From Archivesica marissinica (taxonomy: Eukaryota; Mollusca; Bivalvia; Venerida; Vesicomyidae), in NCBI GenBank assembly GCA_014843695.1, contig CM026387.1, forward strand, positions 73,381,749 to 73,445,748: 64,000 bases of DNA, read 5' to 3'. How positions within the stretch are numbered: the stretch's first letter is position 1; each line of letters begins with the position of its first letter. The translations under genes were made by a program, and so were the position numbers. A model generated the notes under the pieces. It was not told where the DNA came from and did no database searches. It worked only from the letters and a program-made list of their open reading frames with translations. Shown here in pieces: positions 10,185 to 21,595 of the stretch.

Positions 10185-10331
10185 CAAGTTTAATATGTCA
10201 TGTAATTTCATTACAATTGTGTCGTAGGACACATTTCCAGAGTTTTCATTTACAAATAAGAAAAGAACATTAATTAATTGTTGTTCATTATTATTCATAG
10301 CCTTTATTTGATCCAGCAGACAAAGAGTTAA
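10185..10331. mobile_element. MITE family R, partial copy
   Basis: TGTCATGTAATTTCATTACA, TGTGTCGTAGGACACA, CCAGAGTTTTCA and the terminal GCAGACAAAGAGTTAA match family R. The left terminus is not identifiable. Confidence 0.6.
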
Positions 10332-10552
10332 ATATTTAAAACAGACAGGTTTTGGTTATGGCAGGTTGCAAGATCCACTAGTTGTTGTCATTGTCAACAA
10401 CCCACCCCTCCCCTCGGCCATCTACCAACTCAAAAACAAATAATCAAAAGAAATAAAATAGTCTATTCATGATATCTATAGGACACCTCCTACATTCTGA
10501 TTGGCTTAATATGTTTGCTAGGTTTTGGTTTTAAGTCGCACCAACATATATA

Positions 10553-10745
10553 GGGTCATTCCAGCTATTACTGTAGGCCCATGCTCTATCCGTTATACTA
10601 AATCTTCAACTGCATCTCACATTCCAGCTATTACTGTAGGCCCATGCTCTATCAGTTATACTAAATCTTCAACTGCATCTCACATTCCAGCTATTACTGT
10701 AGGCCCACTCTATCCGTTATACTAAATCTTCAACTGCATCTCACA
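10553..10745. repeat. 63-bp tandem repeat, 3 copies
   Basis: Unit beginning CATTCCAGCTATTACTGTAG; the third copy lacks 3 bp (CCCACTCT for CCCATGCTCT). Confidence 0.95.
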
Positions 10746-10903
10746 TGGTTCTTGTAAACAGAATACAAAAAAAGATTCGAAAATATTGAAAATAGACAAT
10801 TTCCAACGATATGTTATTATATTTGTTCAATTGGCATGTCTTTGATTTGCCGACAAATATTCATACTTTACTATAATATTGGATTTGTTCATTTTATTTC
10901 ACT

Positions 10904-11350
10904 ACAATCTATTTCATAAGAACACTTTCTGGACCTCCATGTAGATGACCTTTGGCTTGCAGATGACATAGATGCAATCTATCTCATAAGAACACTTTCG
11001 GACCTCCATGTAGATGACCATTGGCTTGCAGATGACATAGATACAATCTATCTCATAAGAGCACTTCCTGACCTCCATGTAGATGACCTTTGGCTTGCAG
11101 ATGACATAGATACAATCTATCTCATAAGAGCACTTCCTGACCTCCATGTAGATGACCATTGGCTTGCAGATGACATAGATACAATCTATCTCATAAGAAC
11201 ACTTTCGGACCTCCTTGTAGATGACCATTGGCTTGCAGATGACATAGATGCAATCTATCTCATAAGAACACTTTCGGACCTCCTTGTAGATGACCATTGG
11301 CTTGCAGATGACATAGATACAATCTATCTCATAAGAACACTTTCGGACCT
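10904..11350. repeat. 69-bp tandem array, about 6.5 copies
   Basis: The unit contains CTTGCAGATGACATAGATAC and GACCTCCATGTAGATGACC. The period is 69 bp (70 in the first copy), 23 codons. Both strands are open through most of the array. The minus strand reads on to a 177-codon frame (10914-11447) that starts with ATG in unique DNA and repeats EVRKCSYEIDCIYVICKP. Differences between copies are not confined to third codon positions, so coding is not supported. Confidence 0.93.
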
Positions 11351-12051
11351 CCATGTAATAACCAATTATCTCTTTCCGGCAAGTCATACTCGTGGTACGA
11401 AAATATTTATTTAGATAGATCACTCTTTTCTCAACTTGCGCTACCATAAAGCTTGCTACACGAGTTCAGTCTTGCTCGCTTCGAGCTCGCTATACTGTAC
11501 TTTCAGAATTAGAATATCAATAGAGCATAAATCATGACAAATGTGTTGTCTGGTTTCAGCTGCAACTCCAAGCTGCAACCATATATTACAGGCTTTGAAC
11601 ATGACCCATAAATTCTTATTTAAATCCAGAGCTTTAATTCTGATTTATTTCCACTCATGAGATTAACCCTTGTCATGGAGAACACCCTGCATACATAAAT
11701 TGATTACCTCTGGATTAATGCAGCGGAATAATGAACTACATCAGGGCTGCCTTTCACATATTTAATACTATATACAAAGGCAGCAGGAATGCGACATTTA
11801 TATGAATATGTTTCTGAATATCTTTCTAAACATTAGATGTTATATGAATATTGGTATATAATTAATATTTCAGCCACTACTCCCCACATTGACATACAGG
11901 TGAACCATTTCCAGAGCCCAAAGGGGAAGGAAACCTCATTCCGAGCGAGACATTTAACAAAGTCACCCCGGCCAAATGCAGAGATGATAATATGCACAAC
12001 TAGGTACCGTAATCGTTTATGTGTAAGACGCACTTTAAGCTTAAACTTTAT
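11351..12051. other. unannotated stretch
   Basis: No feature recognised. Open frames of 66 and 72 codons overlap on opposite strands around 11833-12055 and have no known motif. Confidence 0.5.
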
Positions 12052-12276
12052 TTAACGATTGCGAAGCAAGTTCTAACAACTTATATTAATCACTCTCGTT
12101 GGCGCGGATGAAAGTAATGTGGTCATTCGTATGAGAGGAGACCGGAGTACCCGGAGAATACCCACCTGTCCGATCTGGCGGCCACTGTACCATCTCACAT
12201 ACTTCCCGGTCCGAGGATCGAACCTGCATTGCATTGGTGAGAAGCGAGCACACTAACCACTGCGCTAATCGGACAG
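12052..12276 (-). mobile_element. SINE family D carrying the family A tail
   Basis: On the minus strand, a tRNA-like head has A box TTAGCGCAGTGG and B box AGGTTCGATCCTC. A body with CTCCGGGTACTCCGGTCTCC follows, then at about 12108 the sequence switches to GAGAGTGATTAATATAAGTT...GCTTCGCAATCG, which is the 3' tail of SINE family A. Head and body are unlike family A. A shared 3' tail between SINE types is known where both use the same LINE reverse transcriptase. Confidence 0.8.
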
Positions 12277-12364
12277 TCAGACAGACTAGGTACTAATAAT
12301 AATAACTTACGTTTCATGAAAATCTAGTTGTGGTAATGGATAGCAATTTGTTTGTCTTGTGGGG

Positions 12365-12606
12365 GTTAAAATCGCATGGCTTAGGTCACATTGCGAATCT
12401 CCAGCTTTGAAGAACCCGGGTGTCCGAGCCGTATTTCAAGAACAGACGGTCACCCAGGTAGAACCAACCTTCTGCAAGCCGGCTGGATAACTTCCCTCAC
12501 ATGAAAGAATTTGTAATCGAACCCGCAGCGAGATTCGAAACTACAGCGGTGAGGGGCAAGTTAGTTGAAGTCAAGGAACGTAACCACTCGACCACCGAGA
12601 TCCACT
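12365..12606 (-). mobile_element. SINE family E copy 1
   Basis: On the minus strand, the A box TGGTCGAGTGG is near the 5' end and TTTCGAATCTC serves as a B box. The body follows (CATGTGAGGGAAGTTATCCA, AGAAGGTTGGTTCTACCTGG, ACACCCGGGTTCTTCAAAGC). Relatives lie at 16945-17110, 45440-45640 and 52795-52945. Confidence 0.75.
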
Positions 12607-12710
12607 AATAAATGGCATACAACGTTAGAATCATCAGGTAACTGGGTCTAACATTAAGTTGGTGCAACACGAAGAAGAAATGCACGCATGCCTGGTAATA
12701 TTATTTTAGA

Positions 12711-14960
12711 TATATTGCGTATTGTATTATAATTGTTATATTATTTATTGTCACCTCCTGCGTATTGTACTATAATTGTTATATTATTTATTGTCACCTC
12801 CTGCGTATTGTACTATAATTGTTATATTATTTATTGTCACCTCCTGCGTATTGTACTATAATTGTTATATTATTTATTGTCACCTCCTGCGTATTGTACT
12901 ATAATTGATAATATTATTTATTGTCACCTCCTGCGTATTGTACTATATGTTATATTATTTATTGTCACCTCCTGCGTATTGTACTATAATTGTTATTATT
13001 TATTGTCACCTCCTGCGTATTGTACTATAATTGTTATATTATTTATTGTCACCTCCTGCGTATTGTACTATAATTGTTATATTATTTATTGTCACCTCCT
13101 GCGTATTGTACTATAATTGTTATATTATTTATTGTCACCTCCTGCGTATTGTACTATAATTGTTATATTATTTATTGTCACCTCCTGCGTATTGTACTAT
13201 AATTGTTATATTATTTATTGTCACCTCCTGCGTATTGTACTATAATTGTTATATTATTTATTGTCACCTCCTGCGTATTGTACTATAATTGATATATTAT
13301 TTATTGTCACCTCCTGCGTATTGTACTATAATTGTTATATTATTTATTGTCACCTCCTGCGTATTGTATTATAATTGATCTGCGTATTGTACTATAATTG
13401 TTATATTATTTATTGTCACCTCCTGCGTATTGTATTATAATTGATCTGCGTATTGTACTATAATTGTTATATTATTTATTGTCACCTCCTGCGTATTGTA
13501 CTATAATTGATATATTATTTATTGTCACCTCCTGCGTATTGTACTATAATTGATATATTATTTATTGTCACCTCCTGCGTATTGTACTATAATTGATATA
13601 TTATTTATTGTCACCTCCTGCGTATTGTACTATAATTGATATATTATTTATTGTCACCTCCTGCGTATTGTACTATAATTGTTATATTATTTATTGTCAC
13701 CTCCTGCGTATTGTATTATAATTGATCTGCGTATTGTACTATAATTGTTATATTATTTATTGTCACCTCCTGCGTATTGTATTATAATTGATCTGCGTAT
13801 TGTACTATAATTGTTATATTATTTATTGTCACCTCCTGCGTATTGTATTATAATTGATCTGCGTATTGTACTATAATTGTTATATTATTTATTGTCACCT
13901 CCTGCGTATTGTACTATAATTGATATATTATTTATTGTCACCTCCTGCGTATTGTACTATAATTGATATATTATTTATTGTCACCTCCTGCGTATTGTAC
14001 TATAATTGATATATTATTTATTGTCACCTCCTGCGTATTGTACTATAATTGTTATATTATTTATTGTCACCTCCTGCGTATTGTACTATAATTGTTATAT
14101 TATTTATTGTCACCTCCTGCGTATTGTACTATAATTTATATATTATTTATTGTCACCTCCTGCGTATTGTACTATAATTGTTTTATTATTTATTGTCACC
14201 TCCTGCGTATTGTATTATAATTGATCTGCGTATTGTACTATAATTGATATATTATTTATTGTCACCTCCTGCGTATTGTACTATAATTGATATATTATTT
14301 ATTGTCACCTCCTGCGTATTGTACTATAATTGTTATATTATTTATTGTCACCTCCTGCGTATTGTACTATAATTGTTATATTATTTATTGTCACCTCCTG
14401 CGTATTGTACTATAATTGTTATATTATTTATTGTCACCTCCTGCGTATTGTACTATAATTGATATATTATTTATTGTCACCTCCTGCGTATTGTATTATA
14501 ATTGATATATTATTTATTGTCACATCCTGCGTATTGTACTATAATTGTTATATTATTTATTGTCACCTCCTGCGTATTGTACTATAATTGTTATATTATT
14601 TATTGTCACCTCCTGCGTATTGTACTATAATTGTTATATTATTTATTGTCACCTCCTGCGTATTGTACTATAATTGATATATTATTTATTGTCACCTCCT
14701 GCGTATTGTACTATAATTGTTATATTATTTATTGTCACCTCCTGCGTATTGTACTATAATTGTTATATTATTTATTGTCACCTCCTGCGTATTGTACTAT
14801 AATTGTTATATTATTTATTGTCACCTCCTGCGTATTGTACTATAATTGTTATATTATTTATTGTCACCTCCTGCGTATTGTACTATAATTGTTATATTAT
14901 TTATTGTCACCTCCTGCGTATTGTACTATAATTGTTATATTATTTATTGTCACCTCCTGC
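12711..14960. repeat. 43-bp tandem array, about 52 copies, with a linked deletion variant
   Basis: The unit includes TTATTGTCACCTCCTGCGTA and repeats every 43 bp for 2.25 kb. At least six copies share the same 20-bp deletion together with a C-to-T change (TATTGTATTATAATTGATCTGCG in two halves: TATTGTATTATAATTG then ATCTGCG). The variant unit therefore spread by duplication. GTTATATT and GATATATT subtypes occur in blocks. Confidence 0.97.
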
Positions 14961-15039
14961 TTATTCGGGACACCGCCTCCAGAAGAATATTAGAGATAGA
15001 TTTCTTTATTTATAGAGGGTGACCTAATTAGTTCTGAAC

Positions 15040-15081
15040 TAATCTTCCTTAGGGTCCTCTAATTATTATTATTATTAATCA
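15040..15081. repeat. (ATT)n microsatellite and short palindrome
   Basis: AATTAGTTCTGAACTAAT is followed by TAATTATTATTATTATTAAT; it lies just upstream of the hAT element. Confidence 0.7.
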
Positions 15082-15109
15082 TTCCTCGGTTTGTTTCCAT
15101 GCTTGGTGT

Positions 15110-16309
15110 TAGTGCTGCGCGGTATTATCGGTATACCGATATATTATGATATTTCACAAAAAGATATAATAAACCGATACGATTATCAAACGCCGATACA
15201 TACCGGTAATAAGAGACCCGTAGAATGATATTAGTAGCCGAGTATTAAACTAATATATTGACGTTATTCGATTACCGGTTCCCGCATTTATCTCAATTAT
15301 CTGCCAATACACTGTATAGCCGAGTACCACAGTACCGGTACTCTGTGATATTGGTACTGTTAACGTTAAGCTGGGAACCACGGCCGAGGAAACAATAATG
15401 GCAGACGATTTTGAGATCGTGAAAAATAAGCGAGGAAAAAGAATCAGTATAGGACAATTTCGGGCTGAAAAAACTCAAATTGGATGGGGAAATTGTGGAC
15501 AATGTAGCTGTGTGCCGTACATGCAATAGCACAGTAAAATGTTCAGGAGGAACGACAAACCTAACTACTCATTTGAGAAGGCATCACCCAGCGGCAGCCA
15601 CTGACGCAGCCAAATTTCAAGCGACAAGAGTGGGCAAAAGTGAAAGTTTCATTATGCCTACTCAGAAACAACCTACTTTGTCATTTACCCAGTCTTACAA
15701 TTTCAATTCTACCAAGGCTGCCGACATTACCAATAAAATCGCTAGATTTATTGTATAGGACCTGCGTCCATATTCCATGGTGGACTCCATAGAATTCAGA
15801 GACTTTGTGAAGTGTTTGGAGCCAAGGTACAAAGTACCATCTATTGTGCATTCCTGCAACCAGCGTGCCATCAGAGAGGGTCTTCTCAACGGCGGGAGAC
15901 ATTGTAACACAACAAAGGGCCTCGCTCAAAGAAAAGCATGTTGATTGTTTAATATTCTTAAAAAAGAACATGGCATAACTAACTCTTAGCTGTAGTAACT
16001 AGTAAACCTAGCAGACATGTCATGACTTCAAACAGTTGTGACCACTGATCAGATTGTATCAAGTTAAAAATTTAAAGATGTTCATTAAAAGTTTAAAGAT
16101 GTTCATTAAAAGTTTACAATATTTAGAGAATTATGTCATTGTACGATCCATCCTCCTTTAAGGCATAGGTAGCCAGATTTTGTTCATGAGTTTGAGCCCC
16201 TCGATGACCACCATTATATAGCATGCATTGGCACAGAAATGGAATAATACATTATGATACGTATTGCAATATATCGCGATACGCTTTTCCTGGGCGATAC
16301 CCAGCACTA
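15110..16309 (+). mobile_element. Defective hAT transposon, copy 2
   Basis: A 1,200-bp element beginning TAGTGCTG and ending CAGCACTA, flanked by the perfect 8-bp duplication CTTGGTGT (15102-15109 and 16310-16317). It carries parts of a BED-zinc-finger transposase gene (15398-15978) and a 3' region with two copies of the 21-bp unit that copy 1 has four times. The terminal 8 bp and the 8-bp duplication place it in the hAT superfamily. The BED finger and the C-terminal motif suggest the Ac/ZBED-like group (inference). Confidence 0.95.
15398..15978 (+). pseudogene. BED-type zinc finger hAT transposase, broken and internally deleted
   Basis: The transposase would cut and paste the element by binding its ends. 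ATG at 15398 opens MADDFEIVKNKRGK, then a 1-nt insertion and a TAG stand where copy 1 has the intact ASVWDNFG. In the downstream frame a BED zinc finger is clear: CRTC for the first metal pair and LTTHLRRHH for the histidine pair (15510-15595). A stop at 15756-15758 precedes DLRPYSMVDSIEFRDFV, a conserved hAT segment. At about 15830-15840 the sequence jumps, with a frame change, to IPATSVPSERVFSTAGD and the C-terminal dimerisation region, ending at TAA 15976-15978. The catalytic core is missing, so it cannot encode active transposase. Confidence 0.92.
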
Positions 16310-16317
16310 CTTGGTGT

Positions 16318-16480
16318 ATAGCATTTATACACGAGACCACGGTTTATAGTCCTATCTGAAAGACTGTTCATATTGTTAGGGTCAGACAGGGGGATCGAAT
16401 CTAGCTGCAATCCCTCTATTCGCAGTTAACAACTGGACTACTGACCCATCTGCTTGGTACTGATCGCTCAGTGAAGTTCA
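16318..16480 (-). mobile_element. SINE family C fragment
   Basis: The ATACACGAGACCACGGTTTA, CTGAAAGACTGTTCATA and GGGTCAGACAGGGGGATCGA segments match the minus strand of the SINE-C head and proximal body. The hAT element is inserted immediately beside it. Confidence 0.7.
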
Positions 16481-16625
16481 TGTAACCACAAAGGAGTTGG
16501 TACTGATCGCTCAGTGAAGTTCATGTAACCACAAAGGAGTTGGTACTGATCGCTCAGTGAAGTTCATGTAACCACAATGGAGTTGGTACTGATCGCTCAG
16601 TGAAGTTCATGTAACCACAAAGGAG
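16455..16625. repeat. 43-bp tandem repeat, 4 copies
   Basis: Unit TTGGTACTGATCGCTCAGTG plus AAGTTCATGTAACCACAAAG and GAG. It starts at the 5' edge of the preceding SINE-C head. Confidence 0.95.
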
Positions 16626-16700
16626 ACTTGGAGATAGAGAACAAAGTTTGTGTGCACATGCAGACGGACTGACAGATGGACGACGAAGGCTCGCACAATC

Positions 16701-16934
16701 AGTTTATACAAATTTATTTTAGCTCGATTGCGTAACAAGTTTTTACAACTTATATTAATCACTCTCAAGACCTCATTCCTGATGGAATCCACCGCCACGA
16801 GGGAGAGAGAAGAGGCAACGTGGAATCTAAATGCCTTGCCTAAGGGCACAATCATAACGGCTCCAGTGGGGCTCGAACTCCGGACCTTTCGCACGTGAAG
16901 CGAACGCGCATCCACTGCGCTACCACGACTTCCA
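16701..16934 (-). mobile_element. SINE family A copy 5
   Basis: Full-length minus-strand copy with a good B box (AGTTCGAGCCC on the minus strand), body and tail. The A box is GTAGCGCAGTGG. No clean target duplication is evident. Confidence 0.9.
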
Positions 16935-16944
16935 CTCAAACAAT

Positions 16945-17110
16945 TAGGGATGGAGGGTACACCAGGGCAGAATCACAGACCTTCCAACTCTCCGTAAGCC
17001 AGCTGGATGGTTTCAACACATTATAGAATTTTGACACCCCCCCCTCCACCCCGCAGTACGATTCGAACATACAGCAGTGAAGGATAAGTGATTTAAAAAG
17101 TCAACAACCG
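16945..17110 (-). mobile_element. SINE family E copy 2 (fragment, abutting a MITE)
   Basis: CAGGGCAGAATCACAGACCT, CCAGCTGGATGGTTTCA and a CGATTCGAACAT B-box-like stretch match the other E copies on the minus strand. The head is cut at the TTAA where MITE P copy 2 begins. Confidence 0.6.
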
Positions 17111-17356
17111 TTAACCCATTCAACCCCAAGTAACTGACATGGACTGGTGCGTGATATTTTCAGACCAATAAATTAATAAGAAAATTACCTTTGGACCAGT
17201 TCATTTATCAAAATGGGTAATTTTATCTAAAAATAGTAATAATTATTACTGGCAAAAAAGTGCAGATCCTGATGAGACGGCTCGTCACGAGCCGGCTCAT
17301 CTGGATCTACACTTTTCATAAGCCTATTTAGAGGCCTGTGGGGTTGAAAGGGTTAA
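17111..17356 (-). mobile_element. piggyBac-like MITE, family P, copy 2
   Basis: TTAACCCATTCAACCCCAAG at the left and the reverse complement TTAACCCTTTCAACCCCACA at the right, with TTAA on both sides. The internal palindrome (CGGCTCGTCACGAGCCGG core, 17278-17295) is perfect over 18 bp. Confidence 0.9.
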
Positions 17357-17737
17357 TTGGCGACGGCCAGTCGAAGGCGCCACAAACCCCATAAGACTAC
17401 CTATATATAACTATACTATATATAACTAAAATAACTCAATTATTCCATTAACTTAGGGCAACTATTTCAAGCATCATACATATACATATACGATTAATGC
17501 AATTGTGACAATTATTAACACATTTTTGGGAATTGGAGGTTTTTATAATCATCAATTTGTAATTTGCATGTTTATCAGCCCAACATTGCACTGTCTGTTG
17601 CATATTGTACCTTGTACATGTTCAGGATTGCTATCACAAATTTCCAATATTAATTATATGGTTTCATTCCTCCCCCCAAATTTTGTCTGCTGTGTTTATT
17701 TGTTATGCGCCAACTGTGGTATTCCAGAATCTGACGT
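17357..17737. other. unannotated AT-rich stretch
   Basis: No feature recognised. A 132-codon frame starting at 17505 runs into the following tandem array and is composed half of repeat. Confidence 0.5.
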
Positions 17738-19362
17738 ATGTTGGTACTGGACAAGAACCGCAGCTTCCCTCCAACATAGGAGTGCGATCCTTGATCTATA
17801 TGTATATATACAGGCTGCTTGCATGTGTTTGTCGCAAGTACTGGACGGGGGGGGGGGCACAGATCTCCACAGACACGGGAGAATGTGTGAGTGCGATCCT
17901 TGATCTATATGTATATATACAGGCTGCGTGCATGTGGTTGTGGACGGGGGGGGGCACAGCTCTCCACAGACACGGGGAATGTGGGAGTGTGATCCTTGAT
18001 CTATATGTATATATACAGGCTGCTTGCTTGTGGTTGTCGCAAGTACTGGACGGGGCAACAGCTCTCCATAGACACTGGGGAATGTGTGAGTGTGATCCTT
18101 GATCTATATGTATATATACAGGCTGCTTGCATGTGGTTGTTGCAAGTACTGGACGGGGGGGGCACAGCTCTCCATAGACACTGGGAAATGTGGGAGTGCG
18201 ATCCTTGATCTATATGTATATATACAGGCTGCTTGCATGTGGTTGTCGCAAGTACTGGACGGGGCAACAGCTCTCCATAGACACTGGGGAATGTGTGAGT
18301 GCGATCCTTGATCTATATGTATATATACAGGCTGCATGCATGTGGTTGTCGCAAGTACTGGCCAGGGGGACACAGCTTCCCATGTGAGTGCGATCCTTGA
18401 TCTATATTATATATACAGGCTGCTTGCATGTGTTGTCGCAAGTACTGGACGGGCCACAGCTCTCCACAGACACTGGAATTGGAGTGCGATCCTTGATCTA
18501 TATGTATATATACAGGCTGCTTGCCCAACCCCACACCCCACAACACAGAGTGCGATCCTTGATCTATATGTATATATACAGGCTGCTTGCATGGGTTGTC
18601 GCAAGTACTGGACGGGGCCACAGCTCTCCACATACACTGTGGCATGTGGGAGTGCGATCCTTGATCTATATGTATATATACAGGCTGCTTGCATGTGGTT
18701 GTCGCAAGTACTGGACGGGGCCACAGCTCTCCACATACACTGTGGCATGTGGGAGTGCGATCCTTGATCTATATGTATATATACAGGCTGCTTGCATGTG
18801 GTTGTCGCAAGTACTGGACGGGGCCACAGCTCTCCACATACACTGTGGCATGTGGGAGTGCGATCCTTGATCTATATGTATATATACAGGCTGCTTGCAT
18901 GTGGTTGTCGCAAGTACTGGACGGGGCCACAGCTCTCCACATACACTGTGGCATGTGGGAGTGCGATCCTTGATCTATATGTATATATACAGGCTGCTTG
19001 CATGTGGTTGTCGCAAGTACTGGACGGGGCCACAGCTCTCCACATACACTGTGGCATGTGGGAGTGCGATCCTTGATCTATATGTATATATACAGGCTGC
19101 TTGCATGTGGTTGTCGCAAGTACTGGACGGGGCAACAGCTCTCCATAGACACTGGGGAATGTGTGAGTGCGATCCTTGATCTATATGTATATATACAGGC
19201 TGCTTGCATGTGGTTGTCGCAAGTACTGGCCGGGGGGACACAGCTCTCCATAGACACTGGGGAATGTGGGAGTGCGATCCTTGATCTATATGTATATATA
19301 CAGGCTGCTTGTCGCAAGTACTGGACGGGGCAACAGCTCTCCATAGACACTGGGGAATGTGG
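17738..19362. repeat. 103-bp tandem array, about 16 copies
   Basis: The most constant part is GTGCGATCCTTGATCTATAT followed by GTATATATACAGGCTGC. Copies between 18651 and 19165 are nearly identical at a strict 103-bp spacing; left-hand copies vary in length and carry G-runs (GGGGGGGGG near 17848). Open frames of up to 168 codons on both strands are by-products. Confidence 0.97.
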
Positions 19363-19451
19363 CCCTGGCCCATTTGAGACTGGAAATTTAACATTATTAA
19401 CAGATAATGGCACTTTTTACTTGTGTATGTGCGTGTGCATGTGTGTGTGTT

Positions 19452-19622
19452 TTCGGTTTATTTATTGCAGAGTATCCGCTGGTTCTTTTACGTGCACAGT
19501 GTAAAGCACGACACTGGACCTCGGCTTAAAGTCATATCTGAAAGACTGTTAATGTTATTAAGGTACAGACGGCCCGTGGATTCGAACTTGCGATCCCTGG
19601 ATTCGTAGTCCAACGTGTTAAC
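19452..19622 (-). mobile_element. SINE family C copy cut by a gap
   Basis: TGGTTCTTTTACGTGCACAG, CTGAAAGACTGTTAATG and GGATTCGAACTTGCGATCCC match the minus strand of SINE-C. The head continues into the N run. Confidence 0.8.
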
Positions 19623-20622
19623 NNNNNNNNNNNNNNNNNNNNNNNNNNNNNNNNNNNNNNNNNNNNNNNNNNNNNNNNNNNNNNNNNNNNNNNNNNNNNN
19701 NNNNNNNNNNNNNNNNNNNNNNNNNNNNNNNNNNNNNNNNNNNNNNNNNNNNNNNNNNNNNNNNNNNNNNNNNNNNNNNNNNNNNNNNNNNNNNNNNNNN
19801 NNNNNNNNNNNNNNNNNNNNNNNNNNNNNNNNNNNNNNNNNNNNNNNNNNNNNNNNNNNNNNNNNNNNNNNNNNNNNNNNNNNNNNNNNNNNNNNNNNNN
19901 NNNNNNNNNNNNNNNNNNNNNNNNNNNNNNNNNNNNNNNNNNNNNNNNNNNNNNNNNNNNNNNNNNNNNNNNNNNNNNNNNNNNNNNNNNNNNNNNNNNN
20001 NNNNNNNNNNNNNNNNNNNNNNNNNNNNNNNNNNNNNNNNNNNNNNNNNNNNNNNNNNNNNNNNNNNNNNNNNNNNNNNNNNNNNNNNNNNNNNNNNNNN
20101 NNNNNNNNNNNNNNNNNNNNNNNNNNNNNNNNNNNNNNNNNNNNNNNNNNNNNNNNNNNNNNNNNNNNNNNNNNNNNNNNNNNNNNNNNNNNNNNNNNNN
20201 NNNNNNNNNNNNNNNNNNNNNNNNNNNNNNNNNNNNNNNNNNNNNNNNNNNNNNNNNNNNNNNNNNNNNNNNNNNNNNNNNNNNNNNNNNNNNNNNNNNN
20301 NNNNNNNNNNNNNNNNNNNNNNNNNNNNNNNNNNNNNNNNNNNNNNNNNNNNNNNNNNNNNNNNNNNNNNNNNNNNNNNNNNNNNNNNNNNNNNNNNNNN
20401 NNNNNNNNNNNNNNNNNNNNNNNNNNNNNNNNNNNNNNNNNNNNNNNNNNNNNNNNNNNNNNNNNNNNNNNNNNNNNNNNNNNNNNNNNNNNNNNNNNNN
20501 NNNNNNNNNNNNNNNNNNNNNNNNNNNNNNNNNNNNNNNNNNNNNNNNNNNNNNNNNNNNNNNNNNNNNNNNNNNNNNNNNNNNNNNNNNNNNNNNNNNN
20601 NNNNNNNNNNNNNNNNNNNNNN
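19623..20622. other. Assembly gap (1,000 N)
   Basis: Exactly 1,000 N, a conventional scaffold-gap size, so the true length is unknown. Any translation through it is meaningless. Confidence 1.
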
Positions 20623-20730
20623 CATTAACTCTATTATGTACTCTGTGTTCCTTAAATCATTAACTCTATTATGAACGCTGTGTTCCTTAAATCATTAACT
20701 CTATTATGTACTGTGTTCTTTAAATCATTA
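20623..20730. repeat. About 36-bp tandem repeat at the gap edge
   Basis: Three copies of a unit such as CATTAACTCTATTATGTACT with CTGTGTTCCTTAAAT. The array probably extends into the gap. Confidence 0.9.
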
Positions 20731-20906
20731 ACTCTTTGCAAACTAGCAGCAAAAATAATGTAGCGACAAAATTGTAATGAAATTCCATGACTTATTTCGT
20801 GAGTTTTCAGTTACCCATACGCAATGACTGTAATTCAATGAAATGTCATCTGCTACCACTATTTGAACTATTTATAGCCTTTATTTTACCCAGCTTGCAA
20901 GAGTTA
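20728..20906 (+). mobile_element. MITE family R, complete copy
   Basis: 179 bp bounded by TTAA. Left end TTAACTCTTTGCAAACTAGC; the reverse complement of the right end is TTAACTCTTGCAAGCTGGGT. It contains the family's AATGAAATTCCATGA and TGAGTTTTCAGTTAC segments. Confidence 0.8.
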
Positions 20907-21595
20907 ATATGTTAGGTTAATTCCTTTCATTTACAGGTTCTAAGTGTATTACATGTATTTTTACTTTTGATACCTTCAACAGCATTTTCATTTAACTCTT
21001 GAACCCTACAGTAGAAATAGTAATCATTTACATGTTTCCCAAGACGTAGAGTAAATACGGTAGTCTATGAATAGGAGACCACAGTGACACAGCGACCTTG
21101 ACCTCGAGTATTGGTCTACTGACATAAAAAAATCAATAGTTATTCTACTAATGCCTACTCAGTTGGAAAAGTGTGGCTAACACATTACGAGATATAACTA
21201 CCCCTCCCTCTCCCTCCCCCCTCCCTCCAAGACATAAATACTGATATTGCTCAACTTTTCTGTTTCTGAATCCTGAAATATTTAACCCACATTTAACCCA
21301 AATAAGCCATTATTAAAAACGCTAGCTATCACATCCTCGGTAACTATAAAACATTAGTTGTGCTTTTGTCTCTTTAGTTTGCACTCCCCACAGAATTAGG
21401 GACCACCTATAATTAATGCGCTCATCAATAATGTTAACTTGTAACAACTTTCTAGCACTTCATGCAGGATAAACTTCTCGCCCACAAGTAAACCAGAAAT
21501 GTCATCAATAATGTTAAGAGTATTATCAAGGATTGTCAAGTTCTATCTGGCACTGCTATAGTCATACATTACTATATGGTCTCATAACTGCTTCC
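20907..21595. other. unannotated stretch
   Basis: Low-complexity AT-rich DNA with a short C-rich run (about 21204-21228). No gene or repeat recognised. Confidence 0.5.

Noticed and set aside
19615..20628. Open frames across 19615-20628
   Set aside because: They consist of N bases.
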